Part shown: positions 33,391 to 45,018 of the stretch, in pieces
How positions within the stretch are numbered: position 1 is the stretch's first letter
Layout: the number at the start of each line of letters is the position of its first letter
NCBI RefSeq assembly: GCF_963082655.1
Contig: NC_081553.1
Location: 206,633,772-206,697,771 of the forward strand
Reading direction: 5' to 3'
DNA: 64,000 nt
From: Stomoxys calcitrans
Lineage: Eukaryota; Arthropoda; Insecta; Diptera; Muscidae
Made by a program: the position numbers and the translations under genes
The notes under the pieces: model-generated
What the model saw: only the letters and a program-made list of their open reading frames with translations
The model's database searches: none
What the model was told of the DNA's origin: nothing

Positions 33391-35215
33391 TTATCTGAAG
33401 GGGGAGCGGACCCTCCCCCTTGCACTAATTTTCAGAAATGCCAGATCTCGGAAATGGGTGGTGCGATTTTAGCGAAATTTTGTGTGCTCTCTTATAGTAA
33501 GCTTAAAAAAATTTGGTGTTCTATTTTCAGATGGGATACATAGGGGGGCACCCCCCCCCAAAAAAAAAAAACTTACCAATTTCATATATTACCATATACG
33601 ACACTATGGTGGGGGGGTGGTTTTGGGGAGCGGCGGCCCCCCAAACACTTGGTCCCACATTTGGATATCAGATTCGTATTCTAAACCCAAATACCTTTTA
33701 TTAAAGCCCCATAACGTCATGGACACTAAAAAAGTCCTGTTTGGGGGTATTTTTGGGAAGGGATGAACCCCCTAGAAACTTGGTCCCTCATTTGGAAATC
33801 AGATTCGTATTTTACTCCCTAATACTTTTCACTTGAGTCCCATATTGCCATGGTCAGTAAATATGTTCGATTTAGGGGTGGTTTTGGGGATTGGGGTGAT
33901 CACCTAAACACTTGGTCCGACTATTGGATATCAGATACGTTATTGGTATGGGGGGTGTTTGGCGAATACCAAATACCTTTATTTGAGCATTTATTTGAGT
34001 ATTTTGGGAATAGAGATCTACCCCTTTTTCCAAAAAAACTTAGTTCTGAAAGTGGGTATCAATTCTTGCTCTACCCCCCAATTCCTTTCATTTAAGCTCC
34101 ACATTGACATGGCCGGTAAATATGCCCGATTTAGGGGTGTTTTGGGGATTGGAGTGGTCACCCAAACACTAAGCCCTGAAAATATATCAGGAACGTGCTC
34201 TATTCTCATATATCATTTATTTGAACCCCATATTGCCATTGCCCTCAAAATTGGATATCAAATTCGTTTTCTAATCTCATTTAAACACCTTATTACAAAA
34301 GTCAGCAAATATGTCCGGTTTGGGGTATTGGCCCTAAAAGCAATGAACATTTAGATCCACTCTCTTTAAGACCCAAATTGTTTTGGTGAGCAAATACGTC
34401 CTAGTTGGGGGTTGTTATGGTGGTGGGACGTCCGCTAGACAGTTGGCCCCTAATGTTGATATCAGATACGTGGTCTACTCCCACATTCCTTTAATTTGAG
34501 CCCCTTATTTCCTTAGTCGGCAAACATGACCGGTTTGGGGGGTGTTTTGGGGGATGGGCGGCCACTCAGTGAGTTGGCCTTGAAAATATATATGGGATTC
34601 GTGTTCTACTTTAAAAACCCTCTTATTTGAGCCTCATATTGCAAAAGTCAGAAAATAATTACTATTTGCGTAGTGTTGTGGGCGCGGGGTGGCCCCATAG
34701 ACACTTTTCCTGAATATTGATATTAAATTCGTGCTTTACTCCCAAAGACCTTTCATTTAAGCCCCATTTAGCTATGGTTGTAAATTTGTCCCCTTTGGGG
34801 GATGTTTTTGGGAAGAGGCGGCCCCCAAAACACTTGGTCCCATATTTGGATATCAGATTCGTATCCTACACTCAAATACCTTTTATTTAAGCCCCATATT
34901 GCCATGGTCAGTAAATAAGTCCAGTTTGGGGGGTGTTTTGAGGAAGCGTGGTCCGAAATTTGGATATCAAATTTTTATTTTTAGGCTACTATATGAGAGC
35001 ACAAAAAATTTCGCTTAAATCGCACCACCCATCTCCTAGATCTGGAGTTTCTGATAATTAGGGTAAGAGGGAGGGTCCGCCCCCCCTGTCAGATATCAAA
35101 AAATGTAGTACCCTATTTTCACCACGAGATCACTACCATGTGAGAAAATTTCAAGAAAATCGGTTCAGCCGTTTCTGAGTCTATAAGGAAAAAGTGTATC
35201 TCAAATCATAGGTTT
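33391..35215 (+). repeat. Family E tandem array with inverted flanks
   Basis: Units of roughly 130 bp (GGGGTGTTTTGGGGA, CACTTGGTCCCACATTTGG, ATATCAGATTCGTATTCTA, GAGCCCCATATTGCCATGG). About 125 bp at the left (33391-33515) recurs inverted at the right (34970-35098), both holding CGCACCACCCAT or its complement. The E tail (AAATTTCAAGAAAATCGGTT, CAGCCGTTTCTGAGTCTATA) follows. The CTAGCTGACCCGG head is absent. Confidence 0.75.
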
Positions 35216-35287
35216 TTTGGAGAAGTAGTACGAGTTTAATATCCAAATTTGTGGTCAAGTACTTCGGAGGCAACTTCACTTCAAAAA

Positions 35288-35599
35288 ATCCTCATGAACG
35301 ATTATGTAGGACGGTTCTGACCTTATGGAACTGGTACCCATCTGACATGAATATTTGTTGACGCCATTGGGAAAGGTCGTGGAAAATATGGTAGAAAACA
35401 CTGTTTGCAAATTTCCTGCTGATGGGAATCTGTTATACTATTGGAGCTATGAACAGATTCCCATCAGCAGGAAATTTGCAAACAGTGTTTTCTACCATAT
35501 TTTCCACGACCTTTCCCAATGGCGTCAACAAATATTCATGTCAGATATGTACCAGTTCCAAAAGGTCAAAATCGCTCTTCATATTCGTTCATGAGGATG
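35288..35599. other. Long inverted repeat: about 147-bp arms, 17-bp loop
   Basis: Left arm 35288-35434, loop 35435-35451, right arm 35452-35599. The inner 106 bp pair almost perfectly (only two mismatches seen, near 35338); the outer 40 bp carry several mismatches. Nothing links it to the named repeat families. A transcript from either strand would fold into a long hairpin. Could be a deletion derivative of a fold-back transposon or a hairpin-RNA locus; the sequence alone does not decide. Confidence 0.9.
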
Positions 35600-36971
35600 G
35601 AATGTCACAAAAGCCTATTGAAATTCTACATAATTTCTAGTTTGAGGAACTTGCGGGGATTAATATTCGCACCCTCTTTACAACCTAACCTACTATGAAA
35701 ACATTATTGAAGTGACCTTTGACAGACATGTCAACACCATAAACTGTCATTCATTCAATCCATTCATCGAAAGGCAGCACCCTAACAACAAATGTGTCGC
35801 ATAGCAAAGCCCATTTCAACAACTGTCAGCAGCTAAATGGTCAACATAAAGGCACAATAAGGGAGAAATGTTGTTAAACAATATTAACAAAAAAATGTGT
35901 AGCCATGTTGTATATGAAAAAAAAGAAAAAATAAAAAAAAAAACACAACATGCAGCGACAGTTTTGTTAAAAGTTAATGTTAACCATGTTACCTCAATGG
36001 TAATTAATTAATCCAGCGATTATCTTGATAAGAACTTTTGGTTAATTGAACTTAATACCGTCATGGGAGGCTAAATGGAAATGAAAACACACAAAACATT
36101 TATGTGGGATACGCTAATGATAGAAAATATGGAAATAATATAGAAAATGGGCATATGTGTGGTTGGGGAAAAAAATAGGCCTGAGCAAACTTATCTCCTG
36201 ACTCTCAGTCTGGCGCCTGGCCACTTTACCACATAAAACTTCCTCAAAGTGAGTATGGTCCTGCTTTTACCAGTCCATCTATTTCTACAAAAAAAAGTCT
36301 CCCCTTTTGCATTCACCGGTTTTTTTGCTGAGTCTGTCTGGTGTTCCGCTTATTTGTCCTCACATCCATGTATGAAAGCAAAAAAATTGCTTGGAAATTT
36401 CATTTCCGTTTCCTTTCAAAACTCATCCAATCATTCTAAAAACATTAGTCATCACACAAAGGTAAACTCAAAACAAAAGAGCTGCTAGTGAATTGCTTTT
36501 ATGACAGTTTGCCAACATAAATTTTCAACTATCAACGAGCAAAAACAAAAGTGCTTTGAACAGCAACAATGGTGCTTCATGACAATTTCATGCCTCCGTC
36601 ATCAGAGACTGACCATTGAGAATACAATGTGGCCAAAGGCCATACAGGCACTAGTAACAGTACAAACAGGTTTTTCCAATAGTAATTGATAAGTTGATTT
36701 TTTTTCTGTTTGTTTTCATCCCCATTCGATATCATTCAATCTTTTGGGATCACCTACTCCTTAAGGGGAATTTGTTGTTAGGAAACTAACAGTGAAAGTA
36801 TTGTTAATATCGAATGATAGCAAACTCAAATGTGTTCTATGGAAAAGAAAGTTAGCATGGTAGGTAAGTTTCATTGGTTAACTATTACTGCTTGGGATCC
36901 TGAAGGCTTTTCGTATTTACTTCATGGTAATTGGGCTTGCATTCACTTCTGAAATTTTAAAATGAGAACTA
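35600..36971. other. Low-repeat stretch, no gene recognised
   Basis: AT-rich DNA with A-rich runs near 35920-35945. ORFs of 79 and 62 codons at 36249 and 36501 have no recognisable domain. Confidence 0.5.
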
Positions 36972-37209
36972 TGGGTTGCCCAAAAAGTAATTGCGGATTT
37001 TTCATATAGTCGGCGTTGACAAATTTTTTTCAACGGTTTATGACTCTGTAATTGCATTCTTTCTTATGTCAGTTATCAGCTGTTAGTTTTAGCTTGCTTT
37101 AGAAAAAAAGTGTAAAAAAAGTATCTTTGATTAAAGTTCATTCTAAGTTTTATTAAAAATGCATTTACTTTCTTTTAAAAAATCCGCAATTACTTTTTGG
37201 GCAACCCAA
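36972..37209 (+). mobile_element. Mariner-like MITE, copy 3
   Basis: Full-length copy of about 238 bp with both inverted ends; the first base of the left tip is altered. Confidence 0.9.
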
Positions 37210-37394
37210 TATAACGAAACGATGAAAGTTTAAAATCCTATTGTGACCACTATTATGACTCCTATTATCCTTTAAGCAAAGTTAGACAGATTTTTTAATG
37301 GCAAAATGACTTTGGTGTTTTTGTATTTTTCAGAGAAATTCCAGTATGCTGTTATGAATTTATGGCTATAATGGCTCCAAGCAATTCACAAGAC

Positions 37395-37960
37395 TGAAAG
37401 TGGGACTTTGCAACTAATCCCTCCAGTGAATGCAAACAAGAACAGAAGTTGTATCATAGCCAGCAGTAATCTTAACCTATATCTGATTTCTCGCCCACGG
37501 ACAGAGATGGTCCGGAAACCAAGGGGCATGACCCAGTACTTGGAGGCTGAAAAGGTGGTAACGACTCCATAACAAAATTCAATGGAAGAGATTGCACTAA
37601 CGTGGGCCTTTCAAACTAATCCCTCCACTTACTGCAATTAAGAATGGAAGCTGTTTCATAGCCAGCAAGAATATTAACTTGACCTCATACTTGGTGGCGA
37701 CGTCAATGCCCACCACCAACTTTGAGGTGGCATGGATACCAACAACAGAGGTGAGTCACTTTTTGATAACATTTTGACCACGAACTTAGGAATATGCAAA
37801 AGGGAGAAACCGTTCTGCAACTAGCGAGAGTTCCAATCAGGTATGTGCCCCCTTAAGGGCGGAGCGGCTATCACTACGTAAGACTTACTATTCCAGGTGT
37901 ACACTGGAACTAAAGGTACTCAAAAAGAAAAGCAAGCAACAGAGAGAAGACAAGTAATTC
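37395..37960 (+). pseudogene. LINE endonuclease (EEP) domain fragment
   Basis: Plus strand includes EEIALTWAFQTNPSTYCN and, with frame changes, GGDVNAHHQLWGGMDTNNRG and ESLFDNILTTNLGICKR. GGDVNAHH is the GDxNAHH motif of apurinic-type LINE endonucleases, and the following RGESLFDFIL-like stretch is typical of Jockey/I/R1-type ORF2. An upstream part is duplicated: 37395-37480 and 37599-37680 share AACTAATCCCTCCA and TCATAGCCAGCA. Stops interrupt it; no RT follows. Inactive. Confidence 0.7.
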
Positions 37961-37995
37961 CTTAGCGAAATTCTGTGGAGAAATGCAAATGTCAA

Positions 37996-38301
37996 TTTTG
38001 CCCATGAACATTCCACTAAGGAACAGGGGGCAAACTTCTCACATATCAATGAGTGCAGTCCGATTCAAGTTTAAGCTCAATGGTAAGGGGCCTCCTTTTA
38101 TAGCCGAGTCCGAACGGCGTGCCGCAGTGTAGCACCTCTTAGGAGAGAAGTTTTTGCATGGCATCGTTCCTCACAAATGCAACCAGCATTTGGACGGGAA
38201 TACCATCGTTAAAATTTTTTTCTGATGGTCACGCCACGATTCGAACCAGGACGTTCAGCGCCATAGGCGGACATGCTAACCTCAGGGCTACGGTGGCCTC
38301 C
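37996..38301 (-). repeat. tRNA-derived SINE, copy 4 (near full length)
   Basis: Minus-strand copy with head near 38301 (GGAGGCCACCGTAGCCCTGAG), a B-box-like GGTTCGAATCG, the full body, and the stem-loop tail at 37996-38040. Confidence 0.85.
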
Positions 38302-38319
38302 AGAGGAGAATTGGCGCAT

Positions 38320-39469
38320 TGCTGTTTCACCACTACTGTAGTACAGGGTATTTTAACTTAATGCATTGTCCGATCGTCTTAAAATTTGGTACACGCTTGT
38401 TTTTCGACCTAGAGACGAGGCTTATTGAAATGTTACAAAAATCGGATCAAATTAAGATATAACTCCTATATATAAAGGGTAATTTTTTTGAGGTTAGGAT
38501 TTTCATGCATTAGTATTTAACAGATCACGTGGGATTTCAGACATGGTGTCAAAGAGAAAGATGCTCAGTATGCTTTGACATTTCATCATGAATAGACTTA
38601 CTAACGAGCAACGCTTGCAAATCATTGAATTTTATTACCAAAATCAGTGTTCGGTTCGAAATGTGTTCAAATTTTGACAAATTTTGTTCAGCGATGAGGC
38701 TCATTTCTGGTTGAATGGCTACGTAAATAAGCAAAATTGCCGCATTTGGAGTGAAGAGCAACCAGAAGCCGTTCAAGAACTGCCCATGCATCCCGAAAAA
38801 TGCACTGTTTGGTGTGGTTTGTACGCTGGTGGAATCATTGGACCGTATTTTTTCAAAGATGCTGTTGGACGCAACGTTACGGTGAATGAACACATTTCGA
38901 ACCGAACACTGATTTTGGTAATAAAATTCAATGATTTGCAAGCGTTGCTCGTTAGTAAGTCTATTCATGATGAAATGTCAAAGCATACTGAGCATCTTTC
39001 TCTTTGACACCATGTCTGAAATCCCACGTGATCTGTCAAATACTAATGCATGAAAATCCTAACCTCAAAAAAATCACCCTTTATATGTTCGTCCGATTTT
39101 TAGAAATAATGCAATGAAATGGTCATTTGTTAACCGATTCTCTCATTATTTGGCAGGAAGGATTTTCTTTTGACTCTTAATATTACTGGTGAATTTCGTA
39201 GAAATCGGTTCAGATTTAGGTATAGCTGTCATTTGCAATGTAAATGTCATGTAAATCGCCCGATTTTCATTTCTTGAACCACTGCAAGCGCATTTATTGA
39301 CCAATCTTGCCAAAAACTTTGTACAACTCTTTCCTCGGCGACTACCACAATATCTGTTAAGTTTGGTCAAAATCGGTTCAGACATATTTTTTTTTTGCTC
39401 GAAATTTGATGCGGGTTGTTCGATAACCCATCCGAAAACATCCGCTGAGGTCCATCAAAATAGATTCAG
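38320..39469 (+). repeat. Family C element, deleted, with inserted palindromic transposon
   Basis: Begins with the C outer end (CACCACTACTGTAGTACAGG, GTATTTTAACTTA), then jumps to CCGATCGTCTTAAAATTTGG, so the (GTCY)n segment is deleted. C units follow. A 607-bp element interrupts TATATA-TATGTTCGTCCG at 38475-39081. The right side is cut by a SINE. Confidence 0.8.
38475..39081 (+). mobile_element. Palindromic Tc1/mariner-superfamily derivative, copy 2
   Basis: Same 607-bp length and same 194-bp arms as the copy at 24597-25203, but with the central part in the opposite orientation, i.e. the whole element inserted the other way round. The plus-strand centre reads FSDEAHFWLNGYVNKQNCRI and CTVWCGLYAGGIIGPYFFKD. 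TA flanks both ends. It cannot encode a complete transposase. Confidence 0.88.
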
Positions 39470-39765
39470 AGGTTTGCATGTCCCCCTATGACGCTGAACG
39501 CCTGTGTTCGAATCCTGGCGAGACCTTCAGAAAAAAATTTTCAGCGGTGGTTTTCCCCTCCTAATGCTGGCAACATTTGTAAGGTACTATGCCATGTAAA
39601 ACTTCTCTTCACTTCTCACTGCGTCACGCAGTTCGGACTCGGCTATAAAAAGGAGGCCCCTTATCATTGAGCTTAAACTTGAATCGGACTGCACTCATTG
39701 ATATGTGAGAAGTTTGCCCCTGTGTTCATGTTCATGGGCAATATTTGCAAATTTGCAATTTTGCA
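39470..39765 (+). repeat. tRNA-derived SINE, copy 5
   Basis: The head is truncated inside the A-box region (GGTTTGCATGTCCCCC); B box GTTCGAATCC; full body; tail with a partly duplicated TTTGCAAATTTGCAATTTTG. Confidence 0.85.
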
Positions 39766-39766
39766 C

Positions 39767-40250
39767 CTGGAATGTCCGCACGAAGAAGGGAAAAATTGGA
39801 TCCCCCATGTTGACGGCCCCCTCAAAAGAATGAAGGACTATGATTTGCGTGTCTGCACCTGGAATATCCGCACTCTTTATAGAGAGGAGAAGAAGCTGTG
39901 TAAGGCAGACATTTCTGCCATACAGGAATTGCTATGGGAAATGGTCCACAACAACACCGAGTGGTGACGCCCTATATAAAAGCTGCCATGAGACAAGGCA
40001 TGCATTTGACTGTGGATTTGTGGTTAGTAGGAGACTGAAACACCTTGTGAGAGGCTAGCCACAATCCGCATAAAAGCCGAATTCTTCAACGTCAGCCTTA
40101 TTTGTACCCATGCCATGACGGAAGACGAGGGCGAGCAGACCAAAGATATTTTCTACAAGCGCCTAGAGAGAGTATATGACCGCTGCCTCGCCCATGTTTT
40201 GAAAATCGATGCGAGGGGCGAACATCGATTCGGATCATTACATGCTATCA
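39767..40250 (+). pseudogene. RTE-like LINE endonuclease (EEP) fragment
   Basis: Plus strand reads YDLRVCTWNIRTLYREEKKL, CKADISAIQE (EEP start with the TWNxRTL and QE motifs), then after frame changes SCHETRHAFDCGFVVSRRLK, HLVRG, ERLATIRIKAEFFNVSLICT-like sequence, and TEDEGEQTKDIFYKRLERVY. It then joins a late EEP segment (RGEHRFGSLH, corresponding to RGANIDSDHY) by an internal deletion that removes GDFNA. It begins with a duplicated CACCTGGAAT(G/A)TCCGCAC. Related to the copy at 54.4-54.7 kb. Confidence 0.78.
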
Positions 40251-40264
40251 ATTAACCCAACGAT

Positions 40265-40985
40265 TCTGCATTAGTGAGCTAATAGTCCTATGTGCCCCGT
40301 TATGATACCCAAAGCCTTACTGACCTCTTTCTTACTTCCTTTCAAGAATGGCCTCGTGCCGGATCCTCGCATAGGATTTTTTTTATCATTCCACCGACCG
40401 TTTGCTCTTCCACAGTATTACATGCACTTTTGTCTCCCAGCCATATTCTCGGACTGCGTCGATCCAAAAGGCTTTGTGGGGTAACCAAGTTTATTGATGG
40501 CGGACTTCTGGCCCTCACTGCCAATTCGTCTGTATTTTCATTCTCCTTACCCTGCTTTGGCCCAGCCCAGTTCACTGTCCGTAAACATGTTCACTCTCGA
40601 CGTCCTCGCGTTAACAACATACTACCTCACGCATTCTGTGATCGCCCGGATTCCCGCCTGCAGGATCGTATTATGGTCAGGCAATCGAAAACAGATCTCA
40701 GACCCCCAGGCTCACTCTAGCTTTGATCCATCTGTGTAACATGATATTTCAGATGAAAATACCGTCCGTCAATCCAAGACTTAGCCTATCGCTGTAGTAT
40801 TTCGCAGTCGATCTCAAGTGTCATCTCAAGGTATCCGATCGGAAAGCTCTTCTAGTCCATCGCCTCAATTATACCGCTCTGATATGAGCTGCTCCTATTC
40901 TCAATCCATTCTCTCATCCCCTTAGTCTCATATCCGCAGTGGCTGCCTCACACGTAATCTGTATGCCTATGAGTCGAAAATCTAG
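40265..40985 (-). pseudogene. I/LOA-like LINE: RNase H and tail, second copy
   Basis: Minus strand shows MREWIENRSSSYQSGIIE-like sequence, YVTDGSKLE-like text with one frameshift, SEICFRLPDHNTILQAGIRA (the RNase H Glu is Gly here), ITECVR and VNMFTDSE, followed by the same tail as the copy at 16265-17430 down to CATAGGACTATTAGCTCACT. Shorter and more decayed than that copy. Confidence 0.7.
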
Positions 40986-40996
40986 AATAGTCTCCA

Positions 40997-42810
40997 CATA
41001 TTATGCTGAAACTTTGCACAGATTCTTTTTTGTCCATACGCAGGTTAATTTCGAAGATGGGCTATATCGGACTATATCTTGATATAGTCCCCATGTAGAC
41101 CGATCCTCCGATTTAGGGTATTAGGCCCGTAAAAGCCACATTTATTATCCGATTTTGCTGAAATTCGGGACAGTAATTTTGGCTAGGCCCTTCGATATCC
41201 TTTGTCAATTTGGCTCAGATCGGTCCAAATTTGAATATAGCTGCAATATTGACCCATCCTCCGATTAGGGTCTTAGACCCATAAAAGCCACATTTATTAT
41301 CCGATTTTGCTGAAATTTGGTACAATGGATTGTCTTAGGCCCTTCGACATCCTTCGTCATTTTGGCTCAGATCGGTCCAGATTTGGATATAGCTGCCATA
41401 TAGATCGATCCTTCGATTTGGGGTCTTAGACCCATAAAAGGCGCACTTATTGTCCGATTTTGCTGAAATTTGGGCGAGAGAGTTGTGTTAGGCCCTTTGA
41501 CATTATTCCATAATTTGGCCTTGATCGGTCCCGATTTGGATATAGAGGCCATTTAGACCGATCCTCCGCTTTAGGGTCTTAGGCCCATAAAAGCCACATT
41601 TATTATCCGATTTTGCTGAAATTCGGGAGAGTGAGTTGAGTTAGGCCCTATGACATTATTTTTCAATTTGGCCTTGATCGCTCCCGATTTGGATATAGCT
41701 GCCATATAGACCGATCCTCCGATTTAGGGTTTTAGGCCCATAAAAGCCACATTTATTATGCGATTTTGCTGAAATGTAAGACAGTGAGTTGTCTTAGGCC
41801 CATCGACATCTTTCGCCTTTTTGGCTCAGATCGGTCGAGATTTGTATAATGCTGTCATATGCACCGATCTTTATCATTTATTATCCGATTTTGCTGAAAT
41901 TTGGGACAGTGAGTTGCGCTAGGCCCTTCGAATGCTTCGTTAATTTGGCTCAGATCGGTTCAGATTTGGATATAGCTGCCATATAGACCGATCCTCCGAT
42001 TTAGGGTTTTAGGCCCATAAAAGGCGCACTTATTGTCTGATGTCCCCCAAATTTGGGACATTGAATTAAGTTAAACCCCTTGACATAGTTCTGCATTATG
42101 GCACAGATTGGTCAAGATTTGGATATAGCTGCTATATAGACCGATCTCTCGATTTAATATTTTAGGTCCATAAAAGGCGCATTTATTGTCCGATGATGCC
42201 GAAATTTGGGACAGAGACTTAGGTGAAGCCCCTTTACATATTTCTGCAATTTGTTCTAGATCGATCAAGATTTGCATATAGCTGCCATATAGACCGATAT
42301 CTGGATTTAAAGTCTTGGCCCCAAAAAAGAGCGCATTTATAATCCGATTTAACTGAAATTTTACACATTGACTTTTTAGACTTTTCCACATCTATATTGT
42401 ATATGGTTCAGATCGGTTTATTTTTAGATGTAGCTACCTAAGGACCAACATTTTGTTATATTGGGTTGCCCAAAAAGTAATTGCGGATTTTTCAAAAGAA
42501 AGTAAATGCATTTTTAATAAAACTTAGAATGAACTTTAATCAAATATACTTTTTTTACACTTTTTTCCAAAGCAAGCTAAAAGTAACAGCTGATAACTGA
42601 CAGAAGAAAGAATGTAATCACAAGCTGTGAAAAAATTTGGTCAACGCCGACTATATGAAAAATCCGCAATTACTTTTTGGGCAACCCAATACATAATTGA
42701 ATAATGACTTGTTCTTATTATGGTTGATGGAAGATGGTTTAAATATATACCCGAGGTGGTGGGTATCCAAAGTTCGGCCCGGCCGAACTTAACGCCTTTT
42801 TACTTGTTTA
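40997..42810 (+). repeat. Family A element, left-truncated, hosting a MITE
   Basis: Starts at GCTGAAACTTTGCACAGATT, just inside the (GTCY)n end. Units of about 153 bp follow, with one deleted unit near 41840-41900. The MITE at 42461-42689 sits in the terminal block. The element ends with AAGTTCGGCCCGGCCGAACTT-type palindrome and TTTTTACTTG. Confidence 0.83.
42461..42689 (-). mobile_element. Mariner-like MITE, copy 4
   Basis: Complete inverted ends, TA on both sides. The equivalent position in the A element near 5593 is an empty site with a single TA. Confidence 0.92.
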
Positions 42811-42817
42811 ATCTTTG

Positions 42818-42923
42818 TTTGCCTAAAAAGTGATAATGGAAAAAGAATTCGAGAAATGTTATCCATAGTGGAGGGCATAAAAGATTCGGCGCGGCCGAAC
42901 TTAGCGCGCCTTTACTTGTTTCT
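42818..42923 (+). repeat. Family B terminal fragment
   Basis: Last about 100 bp of a B element: AGTGGAGGGCATAAAAGATT, a CGGCGCGGCCGAACTTAGCG palindrome and CCTTTACTTG. Confidence 0.78.
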
Positions 42924-43237
42924 CTTTATGCCTTCGTTGGACTACTTAAACCCTAAACCTTTCCCCTTTCCACGAGGTGGGTTAGGTTAGAGTGGTGGTG
43001 TATTACTGGAGTATTACAGTGCATTCTAACACCACTGTAACGACAGACCAGGCCTCTGGGGGGAATCCGATCACGATTCCAACTCCGTCCGTCTGTTTAC
43101 TTTCTTGCTTACTTTCTTGGCAAATGCTTCATATGGCTGTAGATTGTTTAAATTGGAGATGGGACAAAAGCTTCTTGTTCAGGTATAGTATCCGATTTCC
43201 CAACTTGGGTTCTCGAGCCCATAGATAGCGAAATTAC
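42924..43237. other. Spacer with GGTTAGGTT motif
   Basis: Contains GGTGGGTTAGGTTAGAG near 42976, similar to the complement of fly LINE AACCTAACC tails. No domain seen. Confidence 0.4.
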
Positions 43238-44613
43238 CAGTAAGAAAGGGCAAAAGTCGGGCGGTGCCGACTGTATAATACACTACACCTACCCTATAAG
43301 TACAATGTGGGACCTATATCCAATTCTGAACCAATTTTGATGTACCTCGGCGAGCAAATATGTTCAAACTGTAAAACCTACGGTTGACAAATGACATCAT
43401 TATTGCAAATTACCCAAAATCTGACGAACATATATATGGGAGCTTTATCTAATTCTGAACCAATTCCGAGCAAACTTCTCAGATAATGTGGTAGTCGTCG
43501 AGGAAAGCGTTGTGCAAGATTTTGGCAAGATTATTCAAACAATGCGCTTGCAGTGGCTCTTGGGGTGAAAATCGGGCGATATGCATATATGACAGCTATA
43601 TCTAAATCTGAACCGATTTTCATGAAATCCACCAGTAATATTGAGAGTCAAGATAAAATCCCTCCTGCCGAATTTCGAGGAAATCGGTTAACAAACGACC
43701 ATTTTATTGCAATATTACTGCAAATCGGACGAACATATATATGGGAGCTATATCTAAATCTGAACCGATTTTGACCAAACTCTATGTTTGTTGTGGTAGT
43801 TGACGAGGAAAGCGTTGTGCAATATTTTGGCAAGGTTGGTCAATAAATGTGCTTGCAGTGGCTCTAGGAGTGAAAATCGGGCGATATATACATATGAAAG
43901 TTATATCTAAATCTTAACCGATTTCCATGAAATTCACCACTGATGTTGAGAGTCGTAAAAAAATCCTTCCTGCCAAATTTCAAGAGAATCGGTTAACAAA
44001 TGACCTTTTTTTCGCATTATTACTGAAAATCGGACGAACATATATATGGGAGCTATATCCAGATCTGAACCGATTTTTTCAAATTTCAATTGGTTTCATC
44101 TCTAGGCTGAAAAACATGTCTGTACCAAATTTGAAAACAATCGGATGAAAACTGCGACCTGTACTTGGTACACAAATTAACATGGACAGACGGACGAATA
44201 GACAGATAGACAGACAGACAGACAGTCAGACGGACATAGCTAAATCGATTTAGAAAGTGATTTTGAGTCGATCGGAATGCTTATCAATGGGTCTATCTTT
44301 CTTCTTTTTGGGTGTTACAAACTAATTCACTAAGTTATATTGGGTTGCCCAAAAAGTAATTGCGGATTTTTTAAAAGAAATTAAATGCATTTTTAATAAA
44401 ACTTAGAATGAACTAAAATCAAATATACTTTTTTACACTTTTTTTCTAAAGCAAGCTAAAAGTAACAGCTGATAACTGACAGAAGAAAGAATGCAATTAC
44501 AGAGTCACAAGCCGTTTTTTGTCAACGCCGACTATATGAAAAATCCGCAATTACTTTTTGGGCAATCCAATAATACCCTGTACCACAGTAGTGGTGTAGG
44601 GTAAATTATCCGA
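43238..44613 (-). repeat. Family C element, minus orientation, hosting a MITE
   Basis: Hairpin end at left (CCAGTAAGAAAGGGCAAAAG, TCGGGCGGTGCCGACTG); units on the minus strand; (GTCY)n as GACAGACAGACAGACAGTCA near 44210; then TGGGTGTTACAAACTAATTC. The MITE lies at 44340-44570, and the outer end (ATACCCTGTACCACAGTAGT, GGTGTAGGGTA) follows it. That outer end is itself an inverted repeat (ACCCTGTACCAC / GTGGTGTAGGGT). Confidence 0.83.
44340..44570 (-). mobile_element. Mariner-like MITE, copy 5
   Basis: About 231 bp, both inverted ends present (right tip GGCAATCCAA has one change), TA flanks. Confidence 0.9.
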
Positions 44614-45018
44614 TTTATATGGAATTTCGTTCGTTGGGTTTTGATTTTAGACGTACTTGCCGCGTATGGTTAAAATTGGTGGATAAGCTGATACAGATAA
44701 ATGATTTAAATTTCAAATATTTCATCACTAATTCTGTCCCTTTCGATAGACTAATTTCTTTCAATAAAGTATTAGAAAATTCAATCATACATTCGATTAT
44801 GCCATTTTATTTTATTTTATTTATATGGATAGGATTTTCATGCTGGCATTTAATTCAAAACCCCCATAGTTTTATTAACCATTCTGCAAAATTCCATCAT
44901 TTTATACAACGTCAGCCATTATACACTCCATTATATATTCTGTTTTTTTTCGGTTATTTTGTATTTATCATCCTAGGAAATGTCCTTCGCCCTCTCCACA
45001 CAAGTGATTTGCTTCCTT
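44614..45018 (+). other. Unassigned segment with a 139-codon ORF
   Basis: ORF 44619-45038 runs through almost the whole segment and ends only inside the next B element. The predicted peptide begins MEFRSLGFDFRRTCRVWLKL and has two hydrophobic stretches (MPFYFILFIWIGFSCWHL; YILFFFGYFVFIILGNVL). I recognise no family. No start context, splice signal or homologue supports expression, and T-rich DNA readily yields hydrophobic frames. It is the longest open frame outside identified repeats, which is why it is listed; a captured gene fragment is possible, chance is more likely. Confidence 0.25.
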
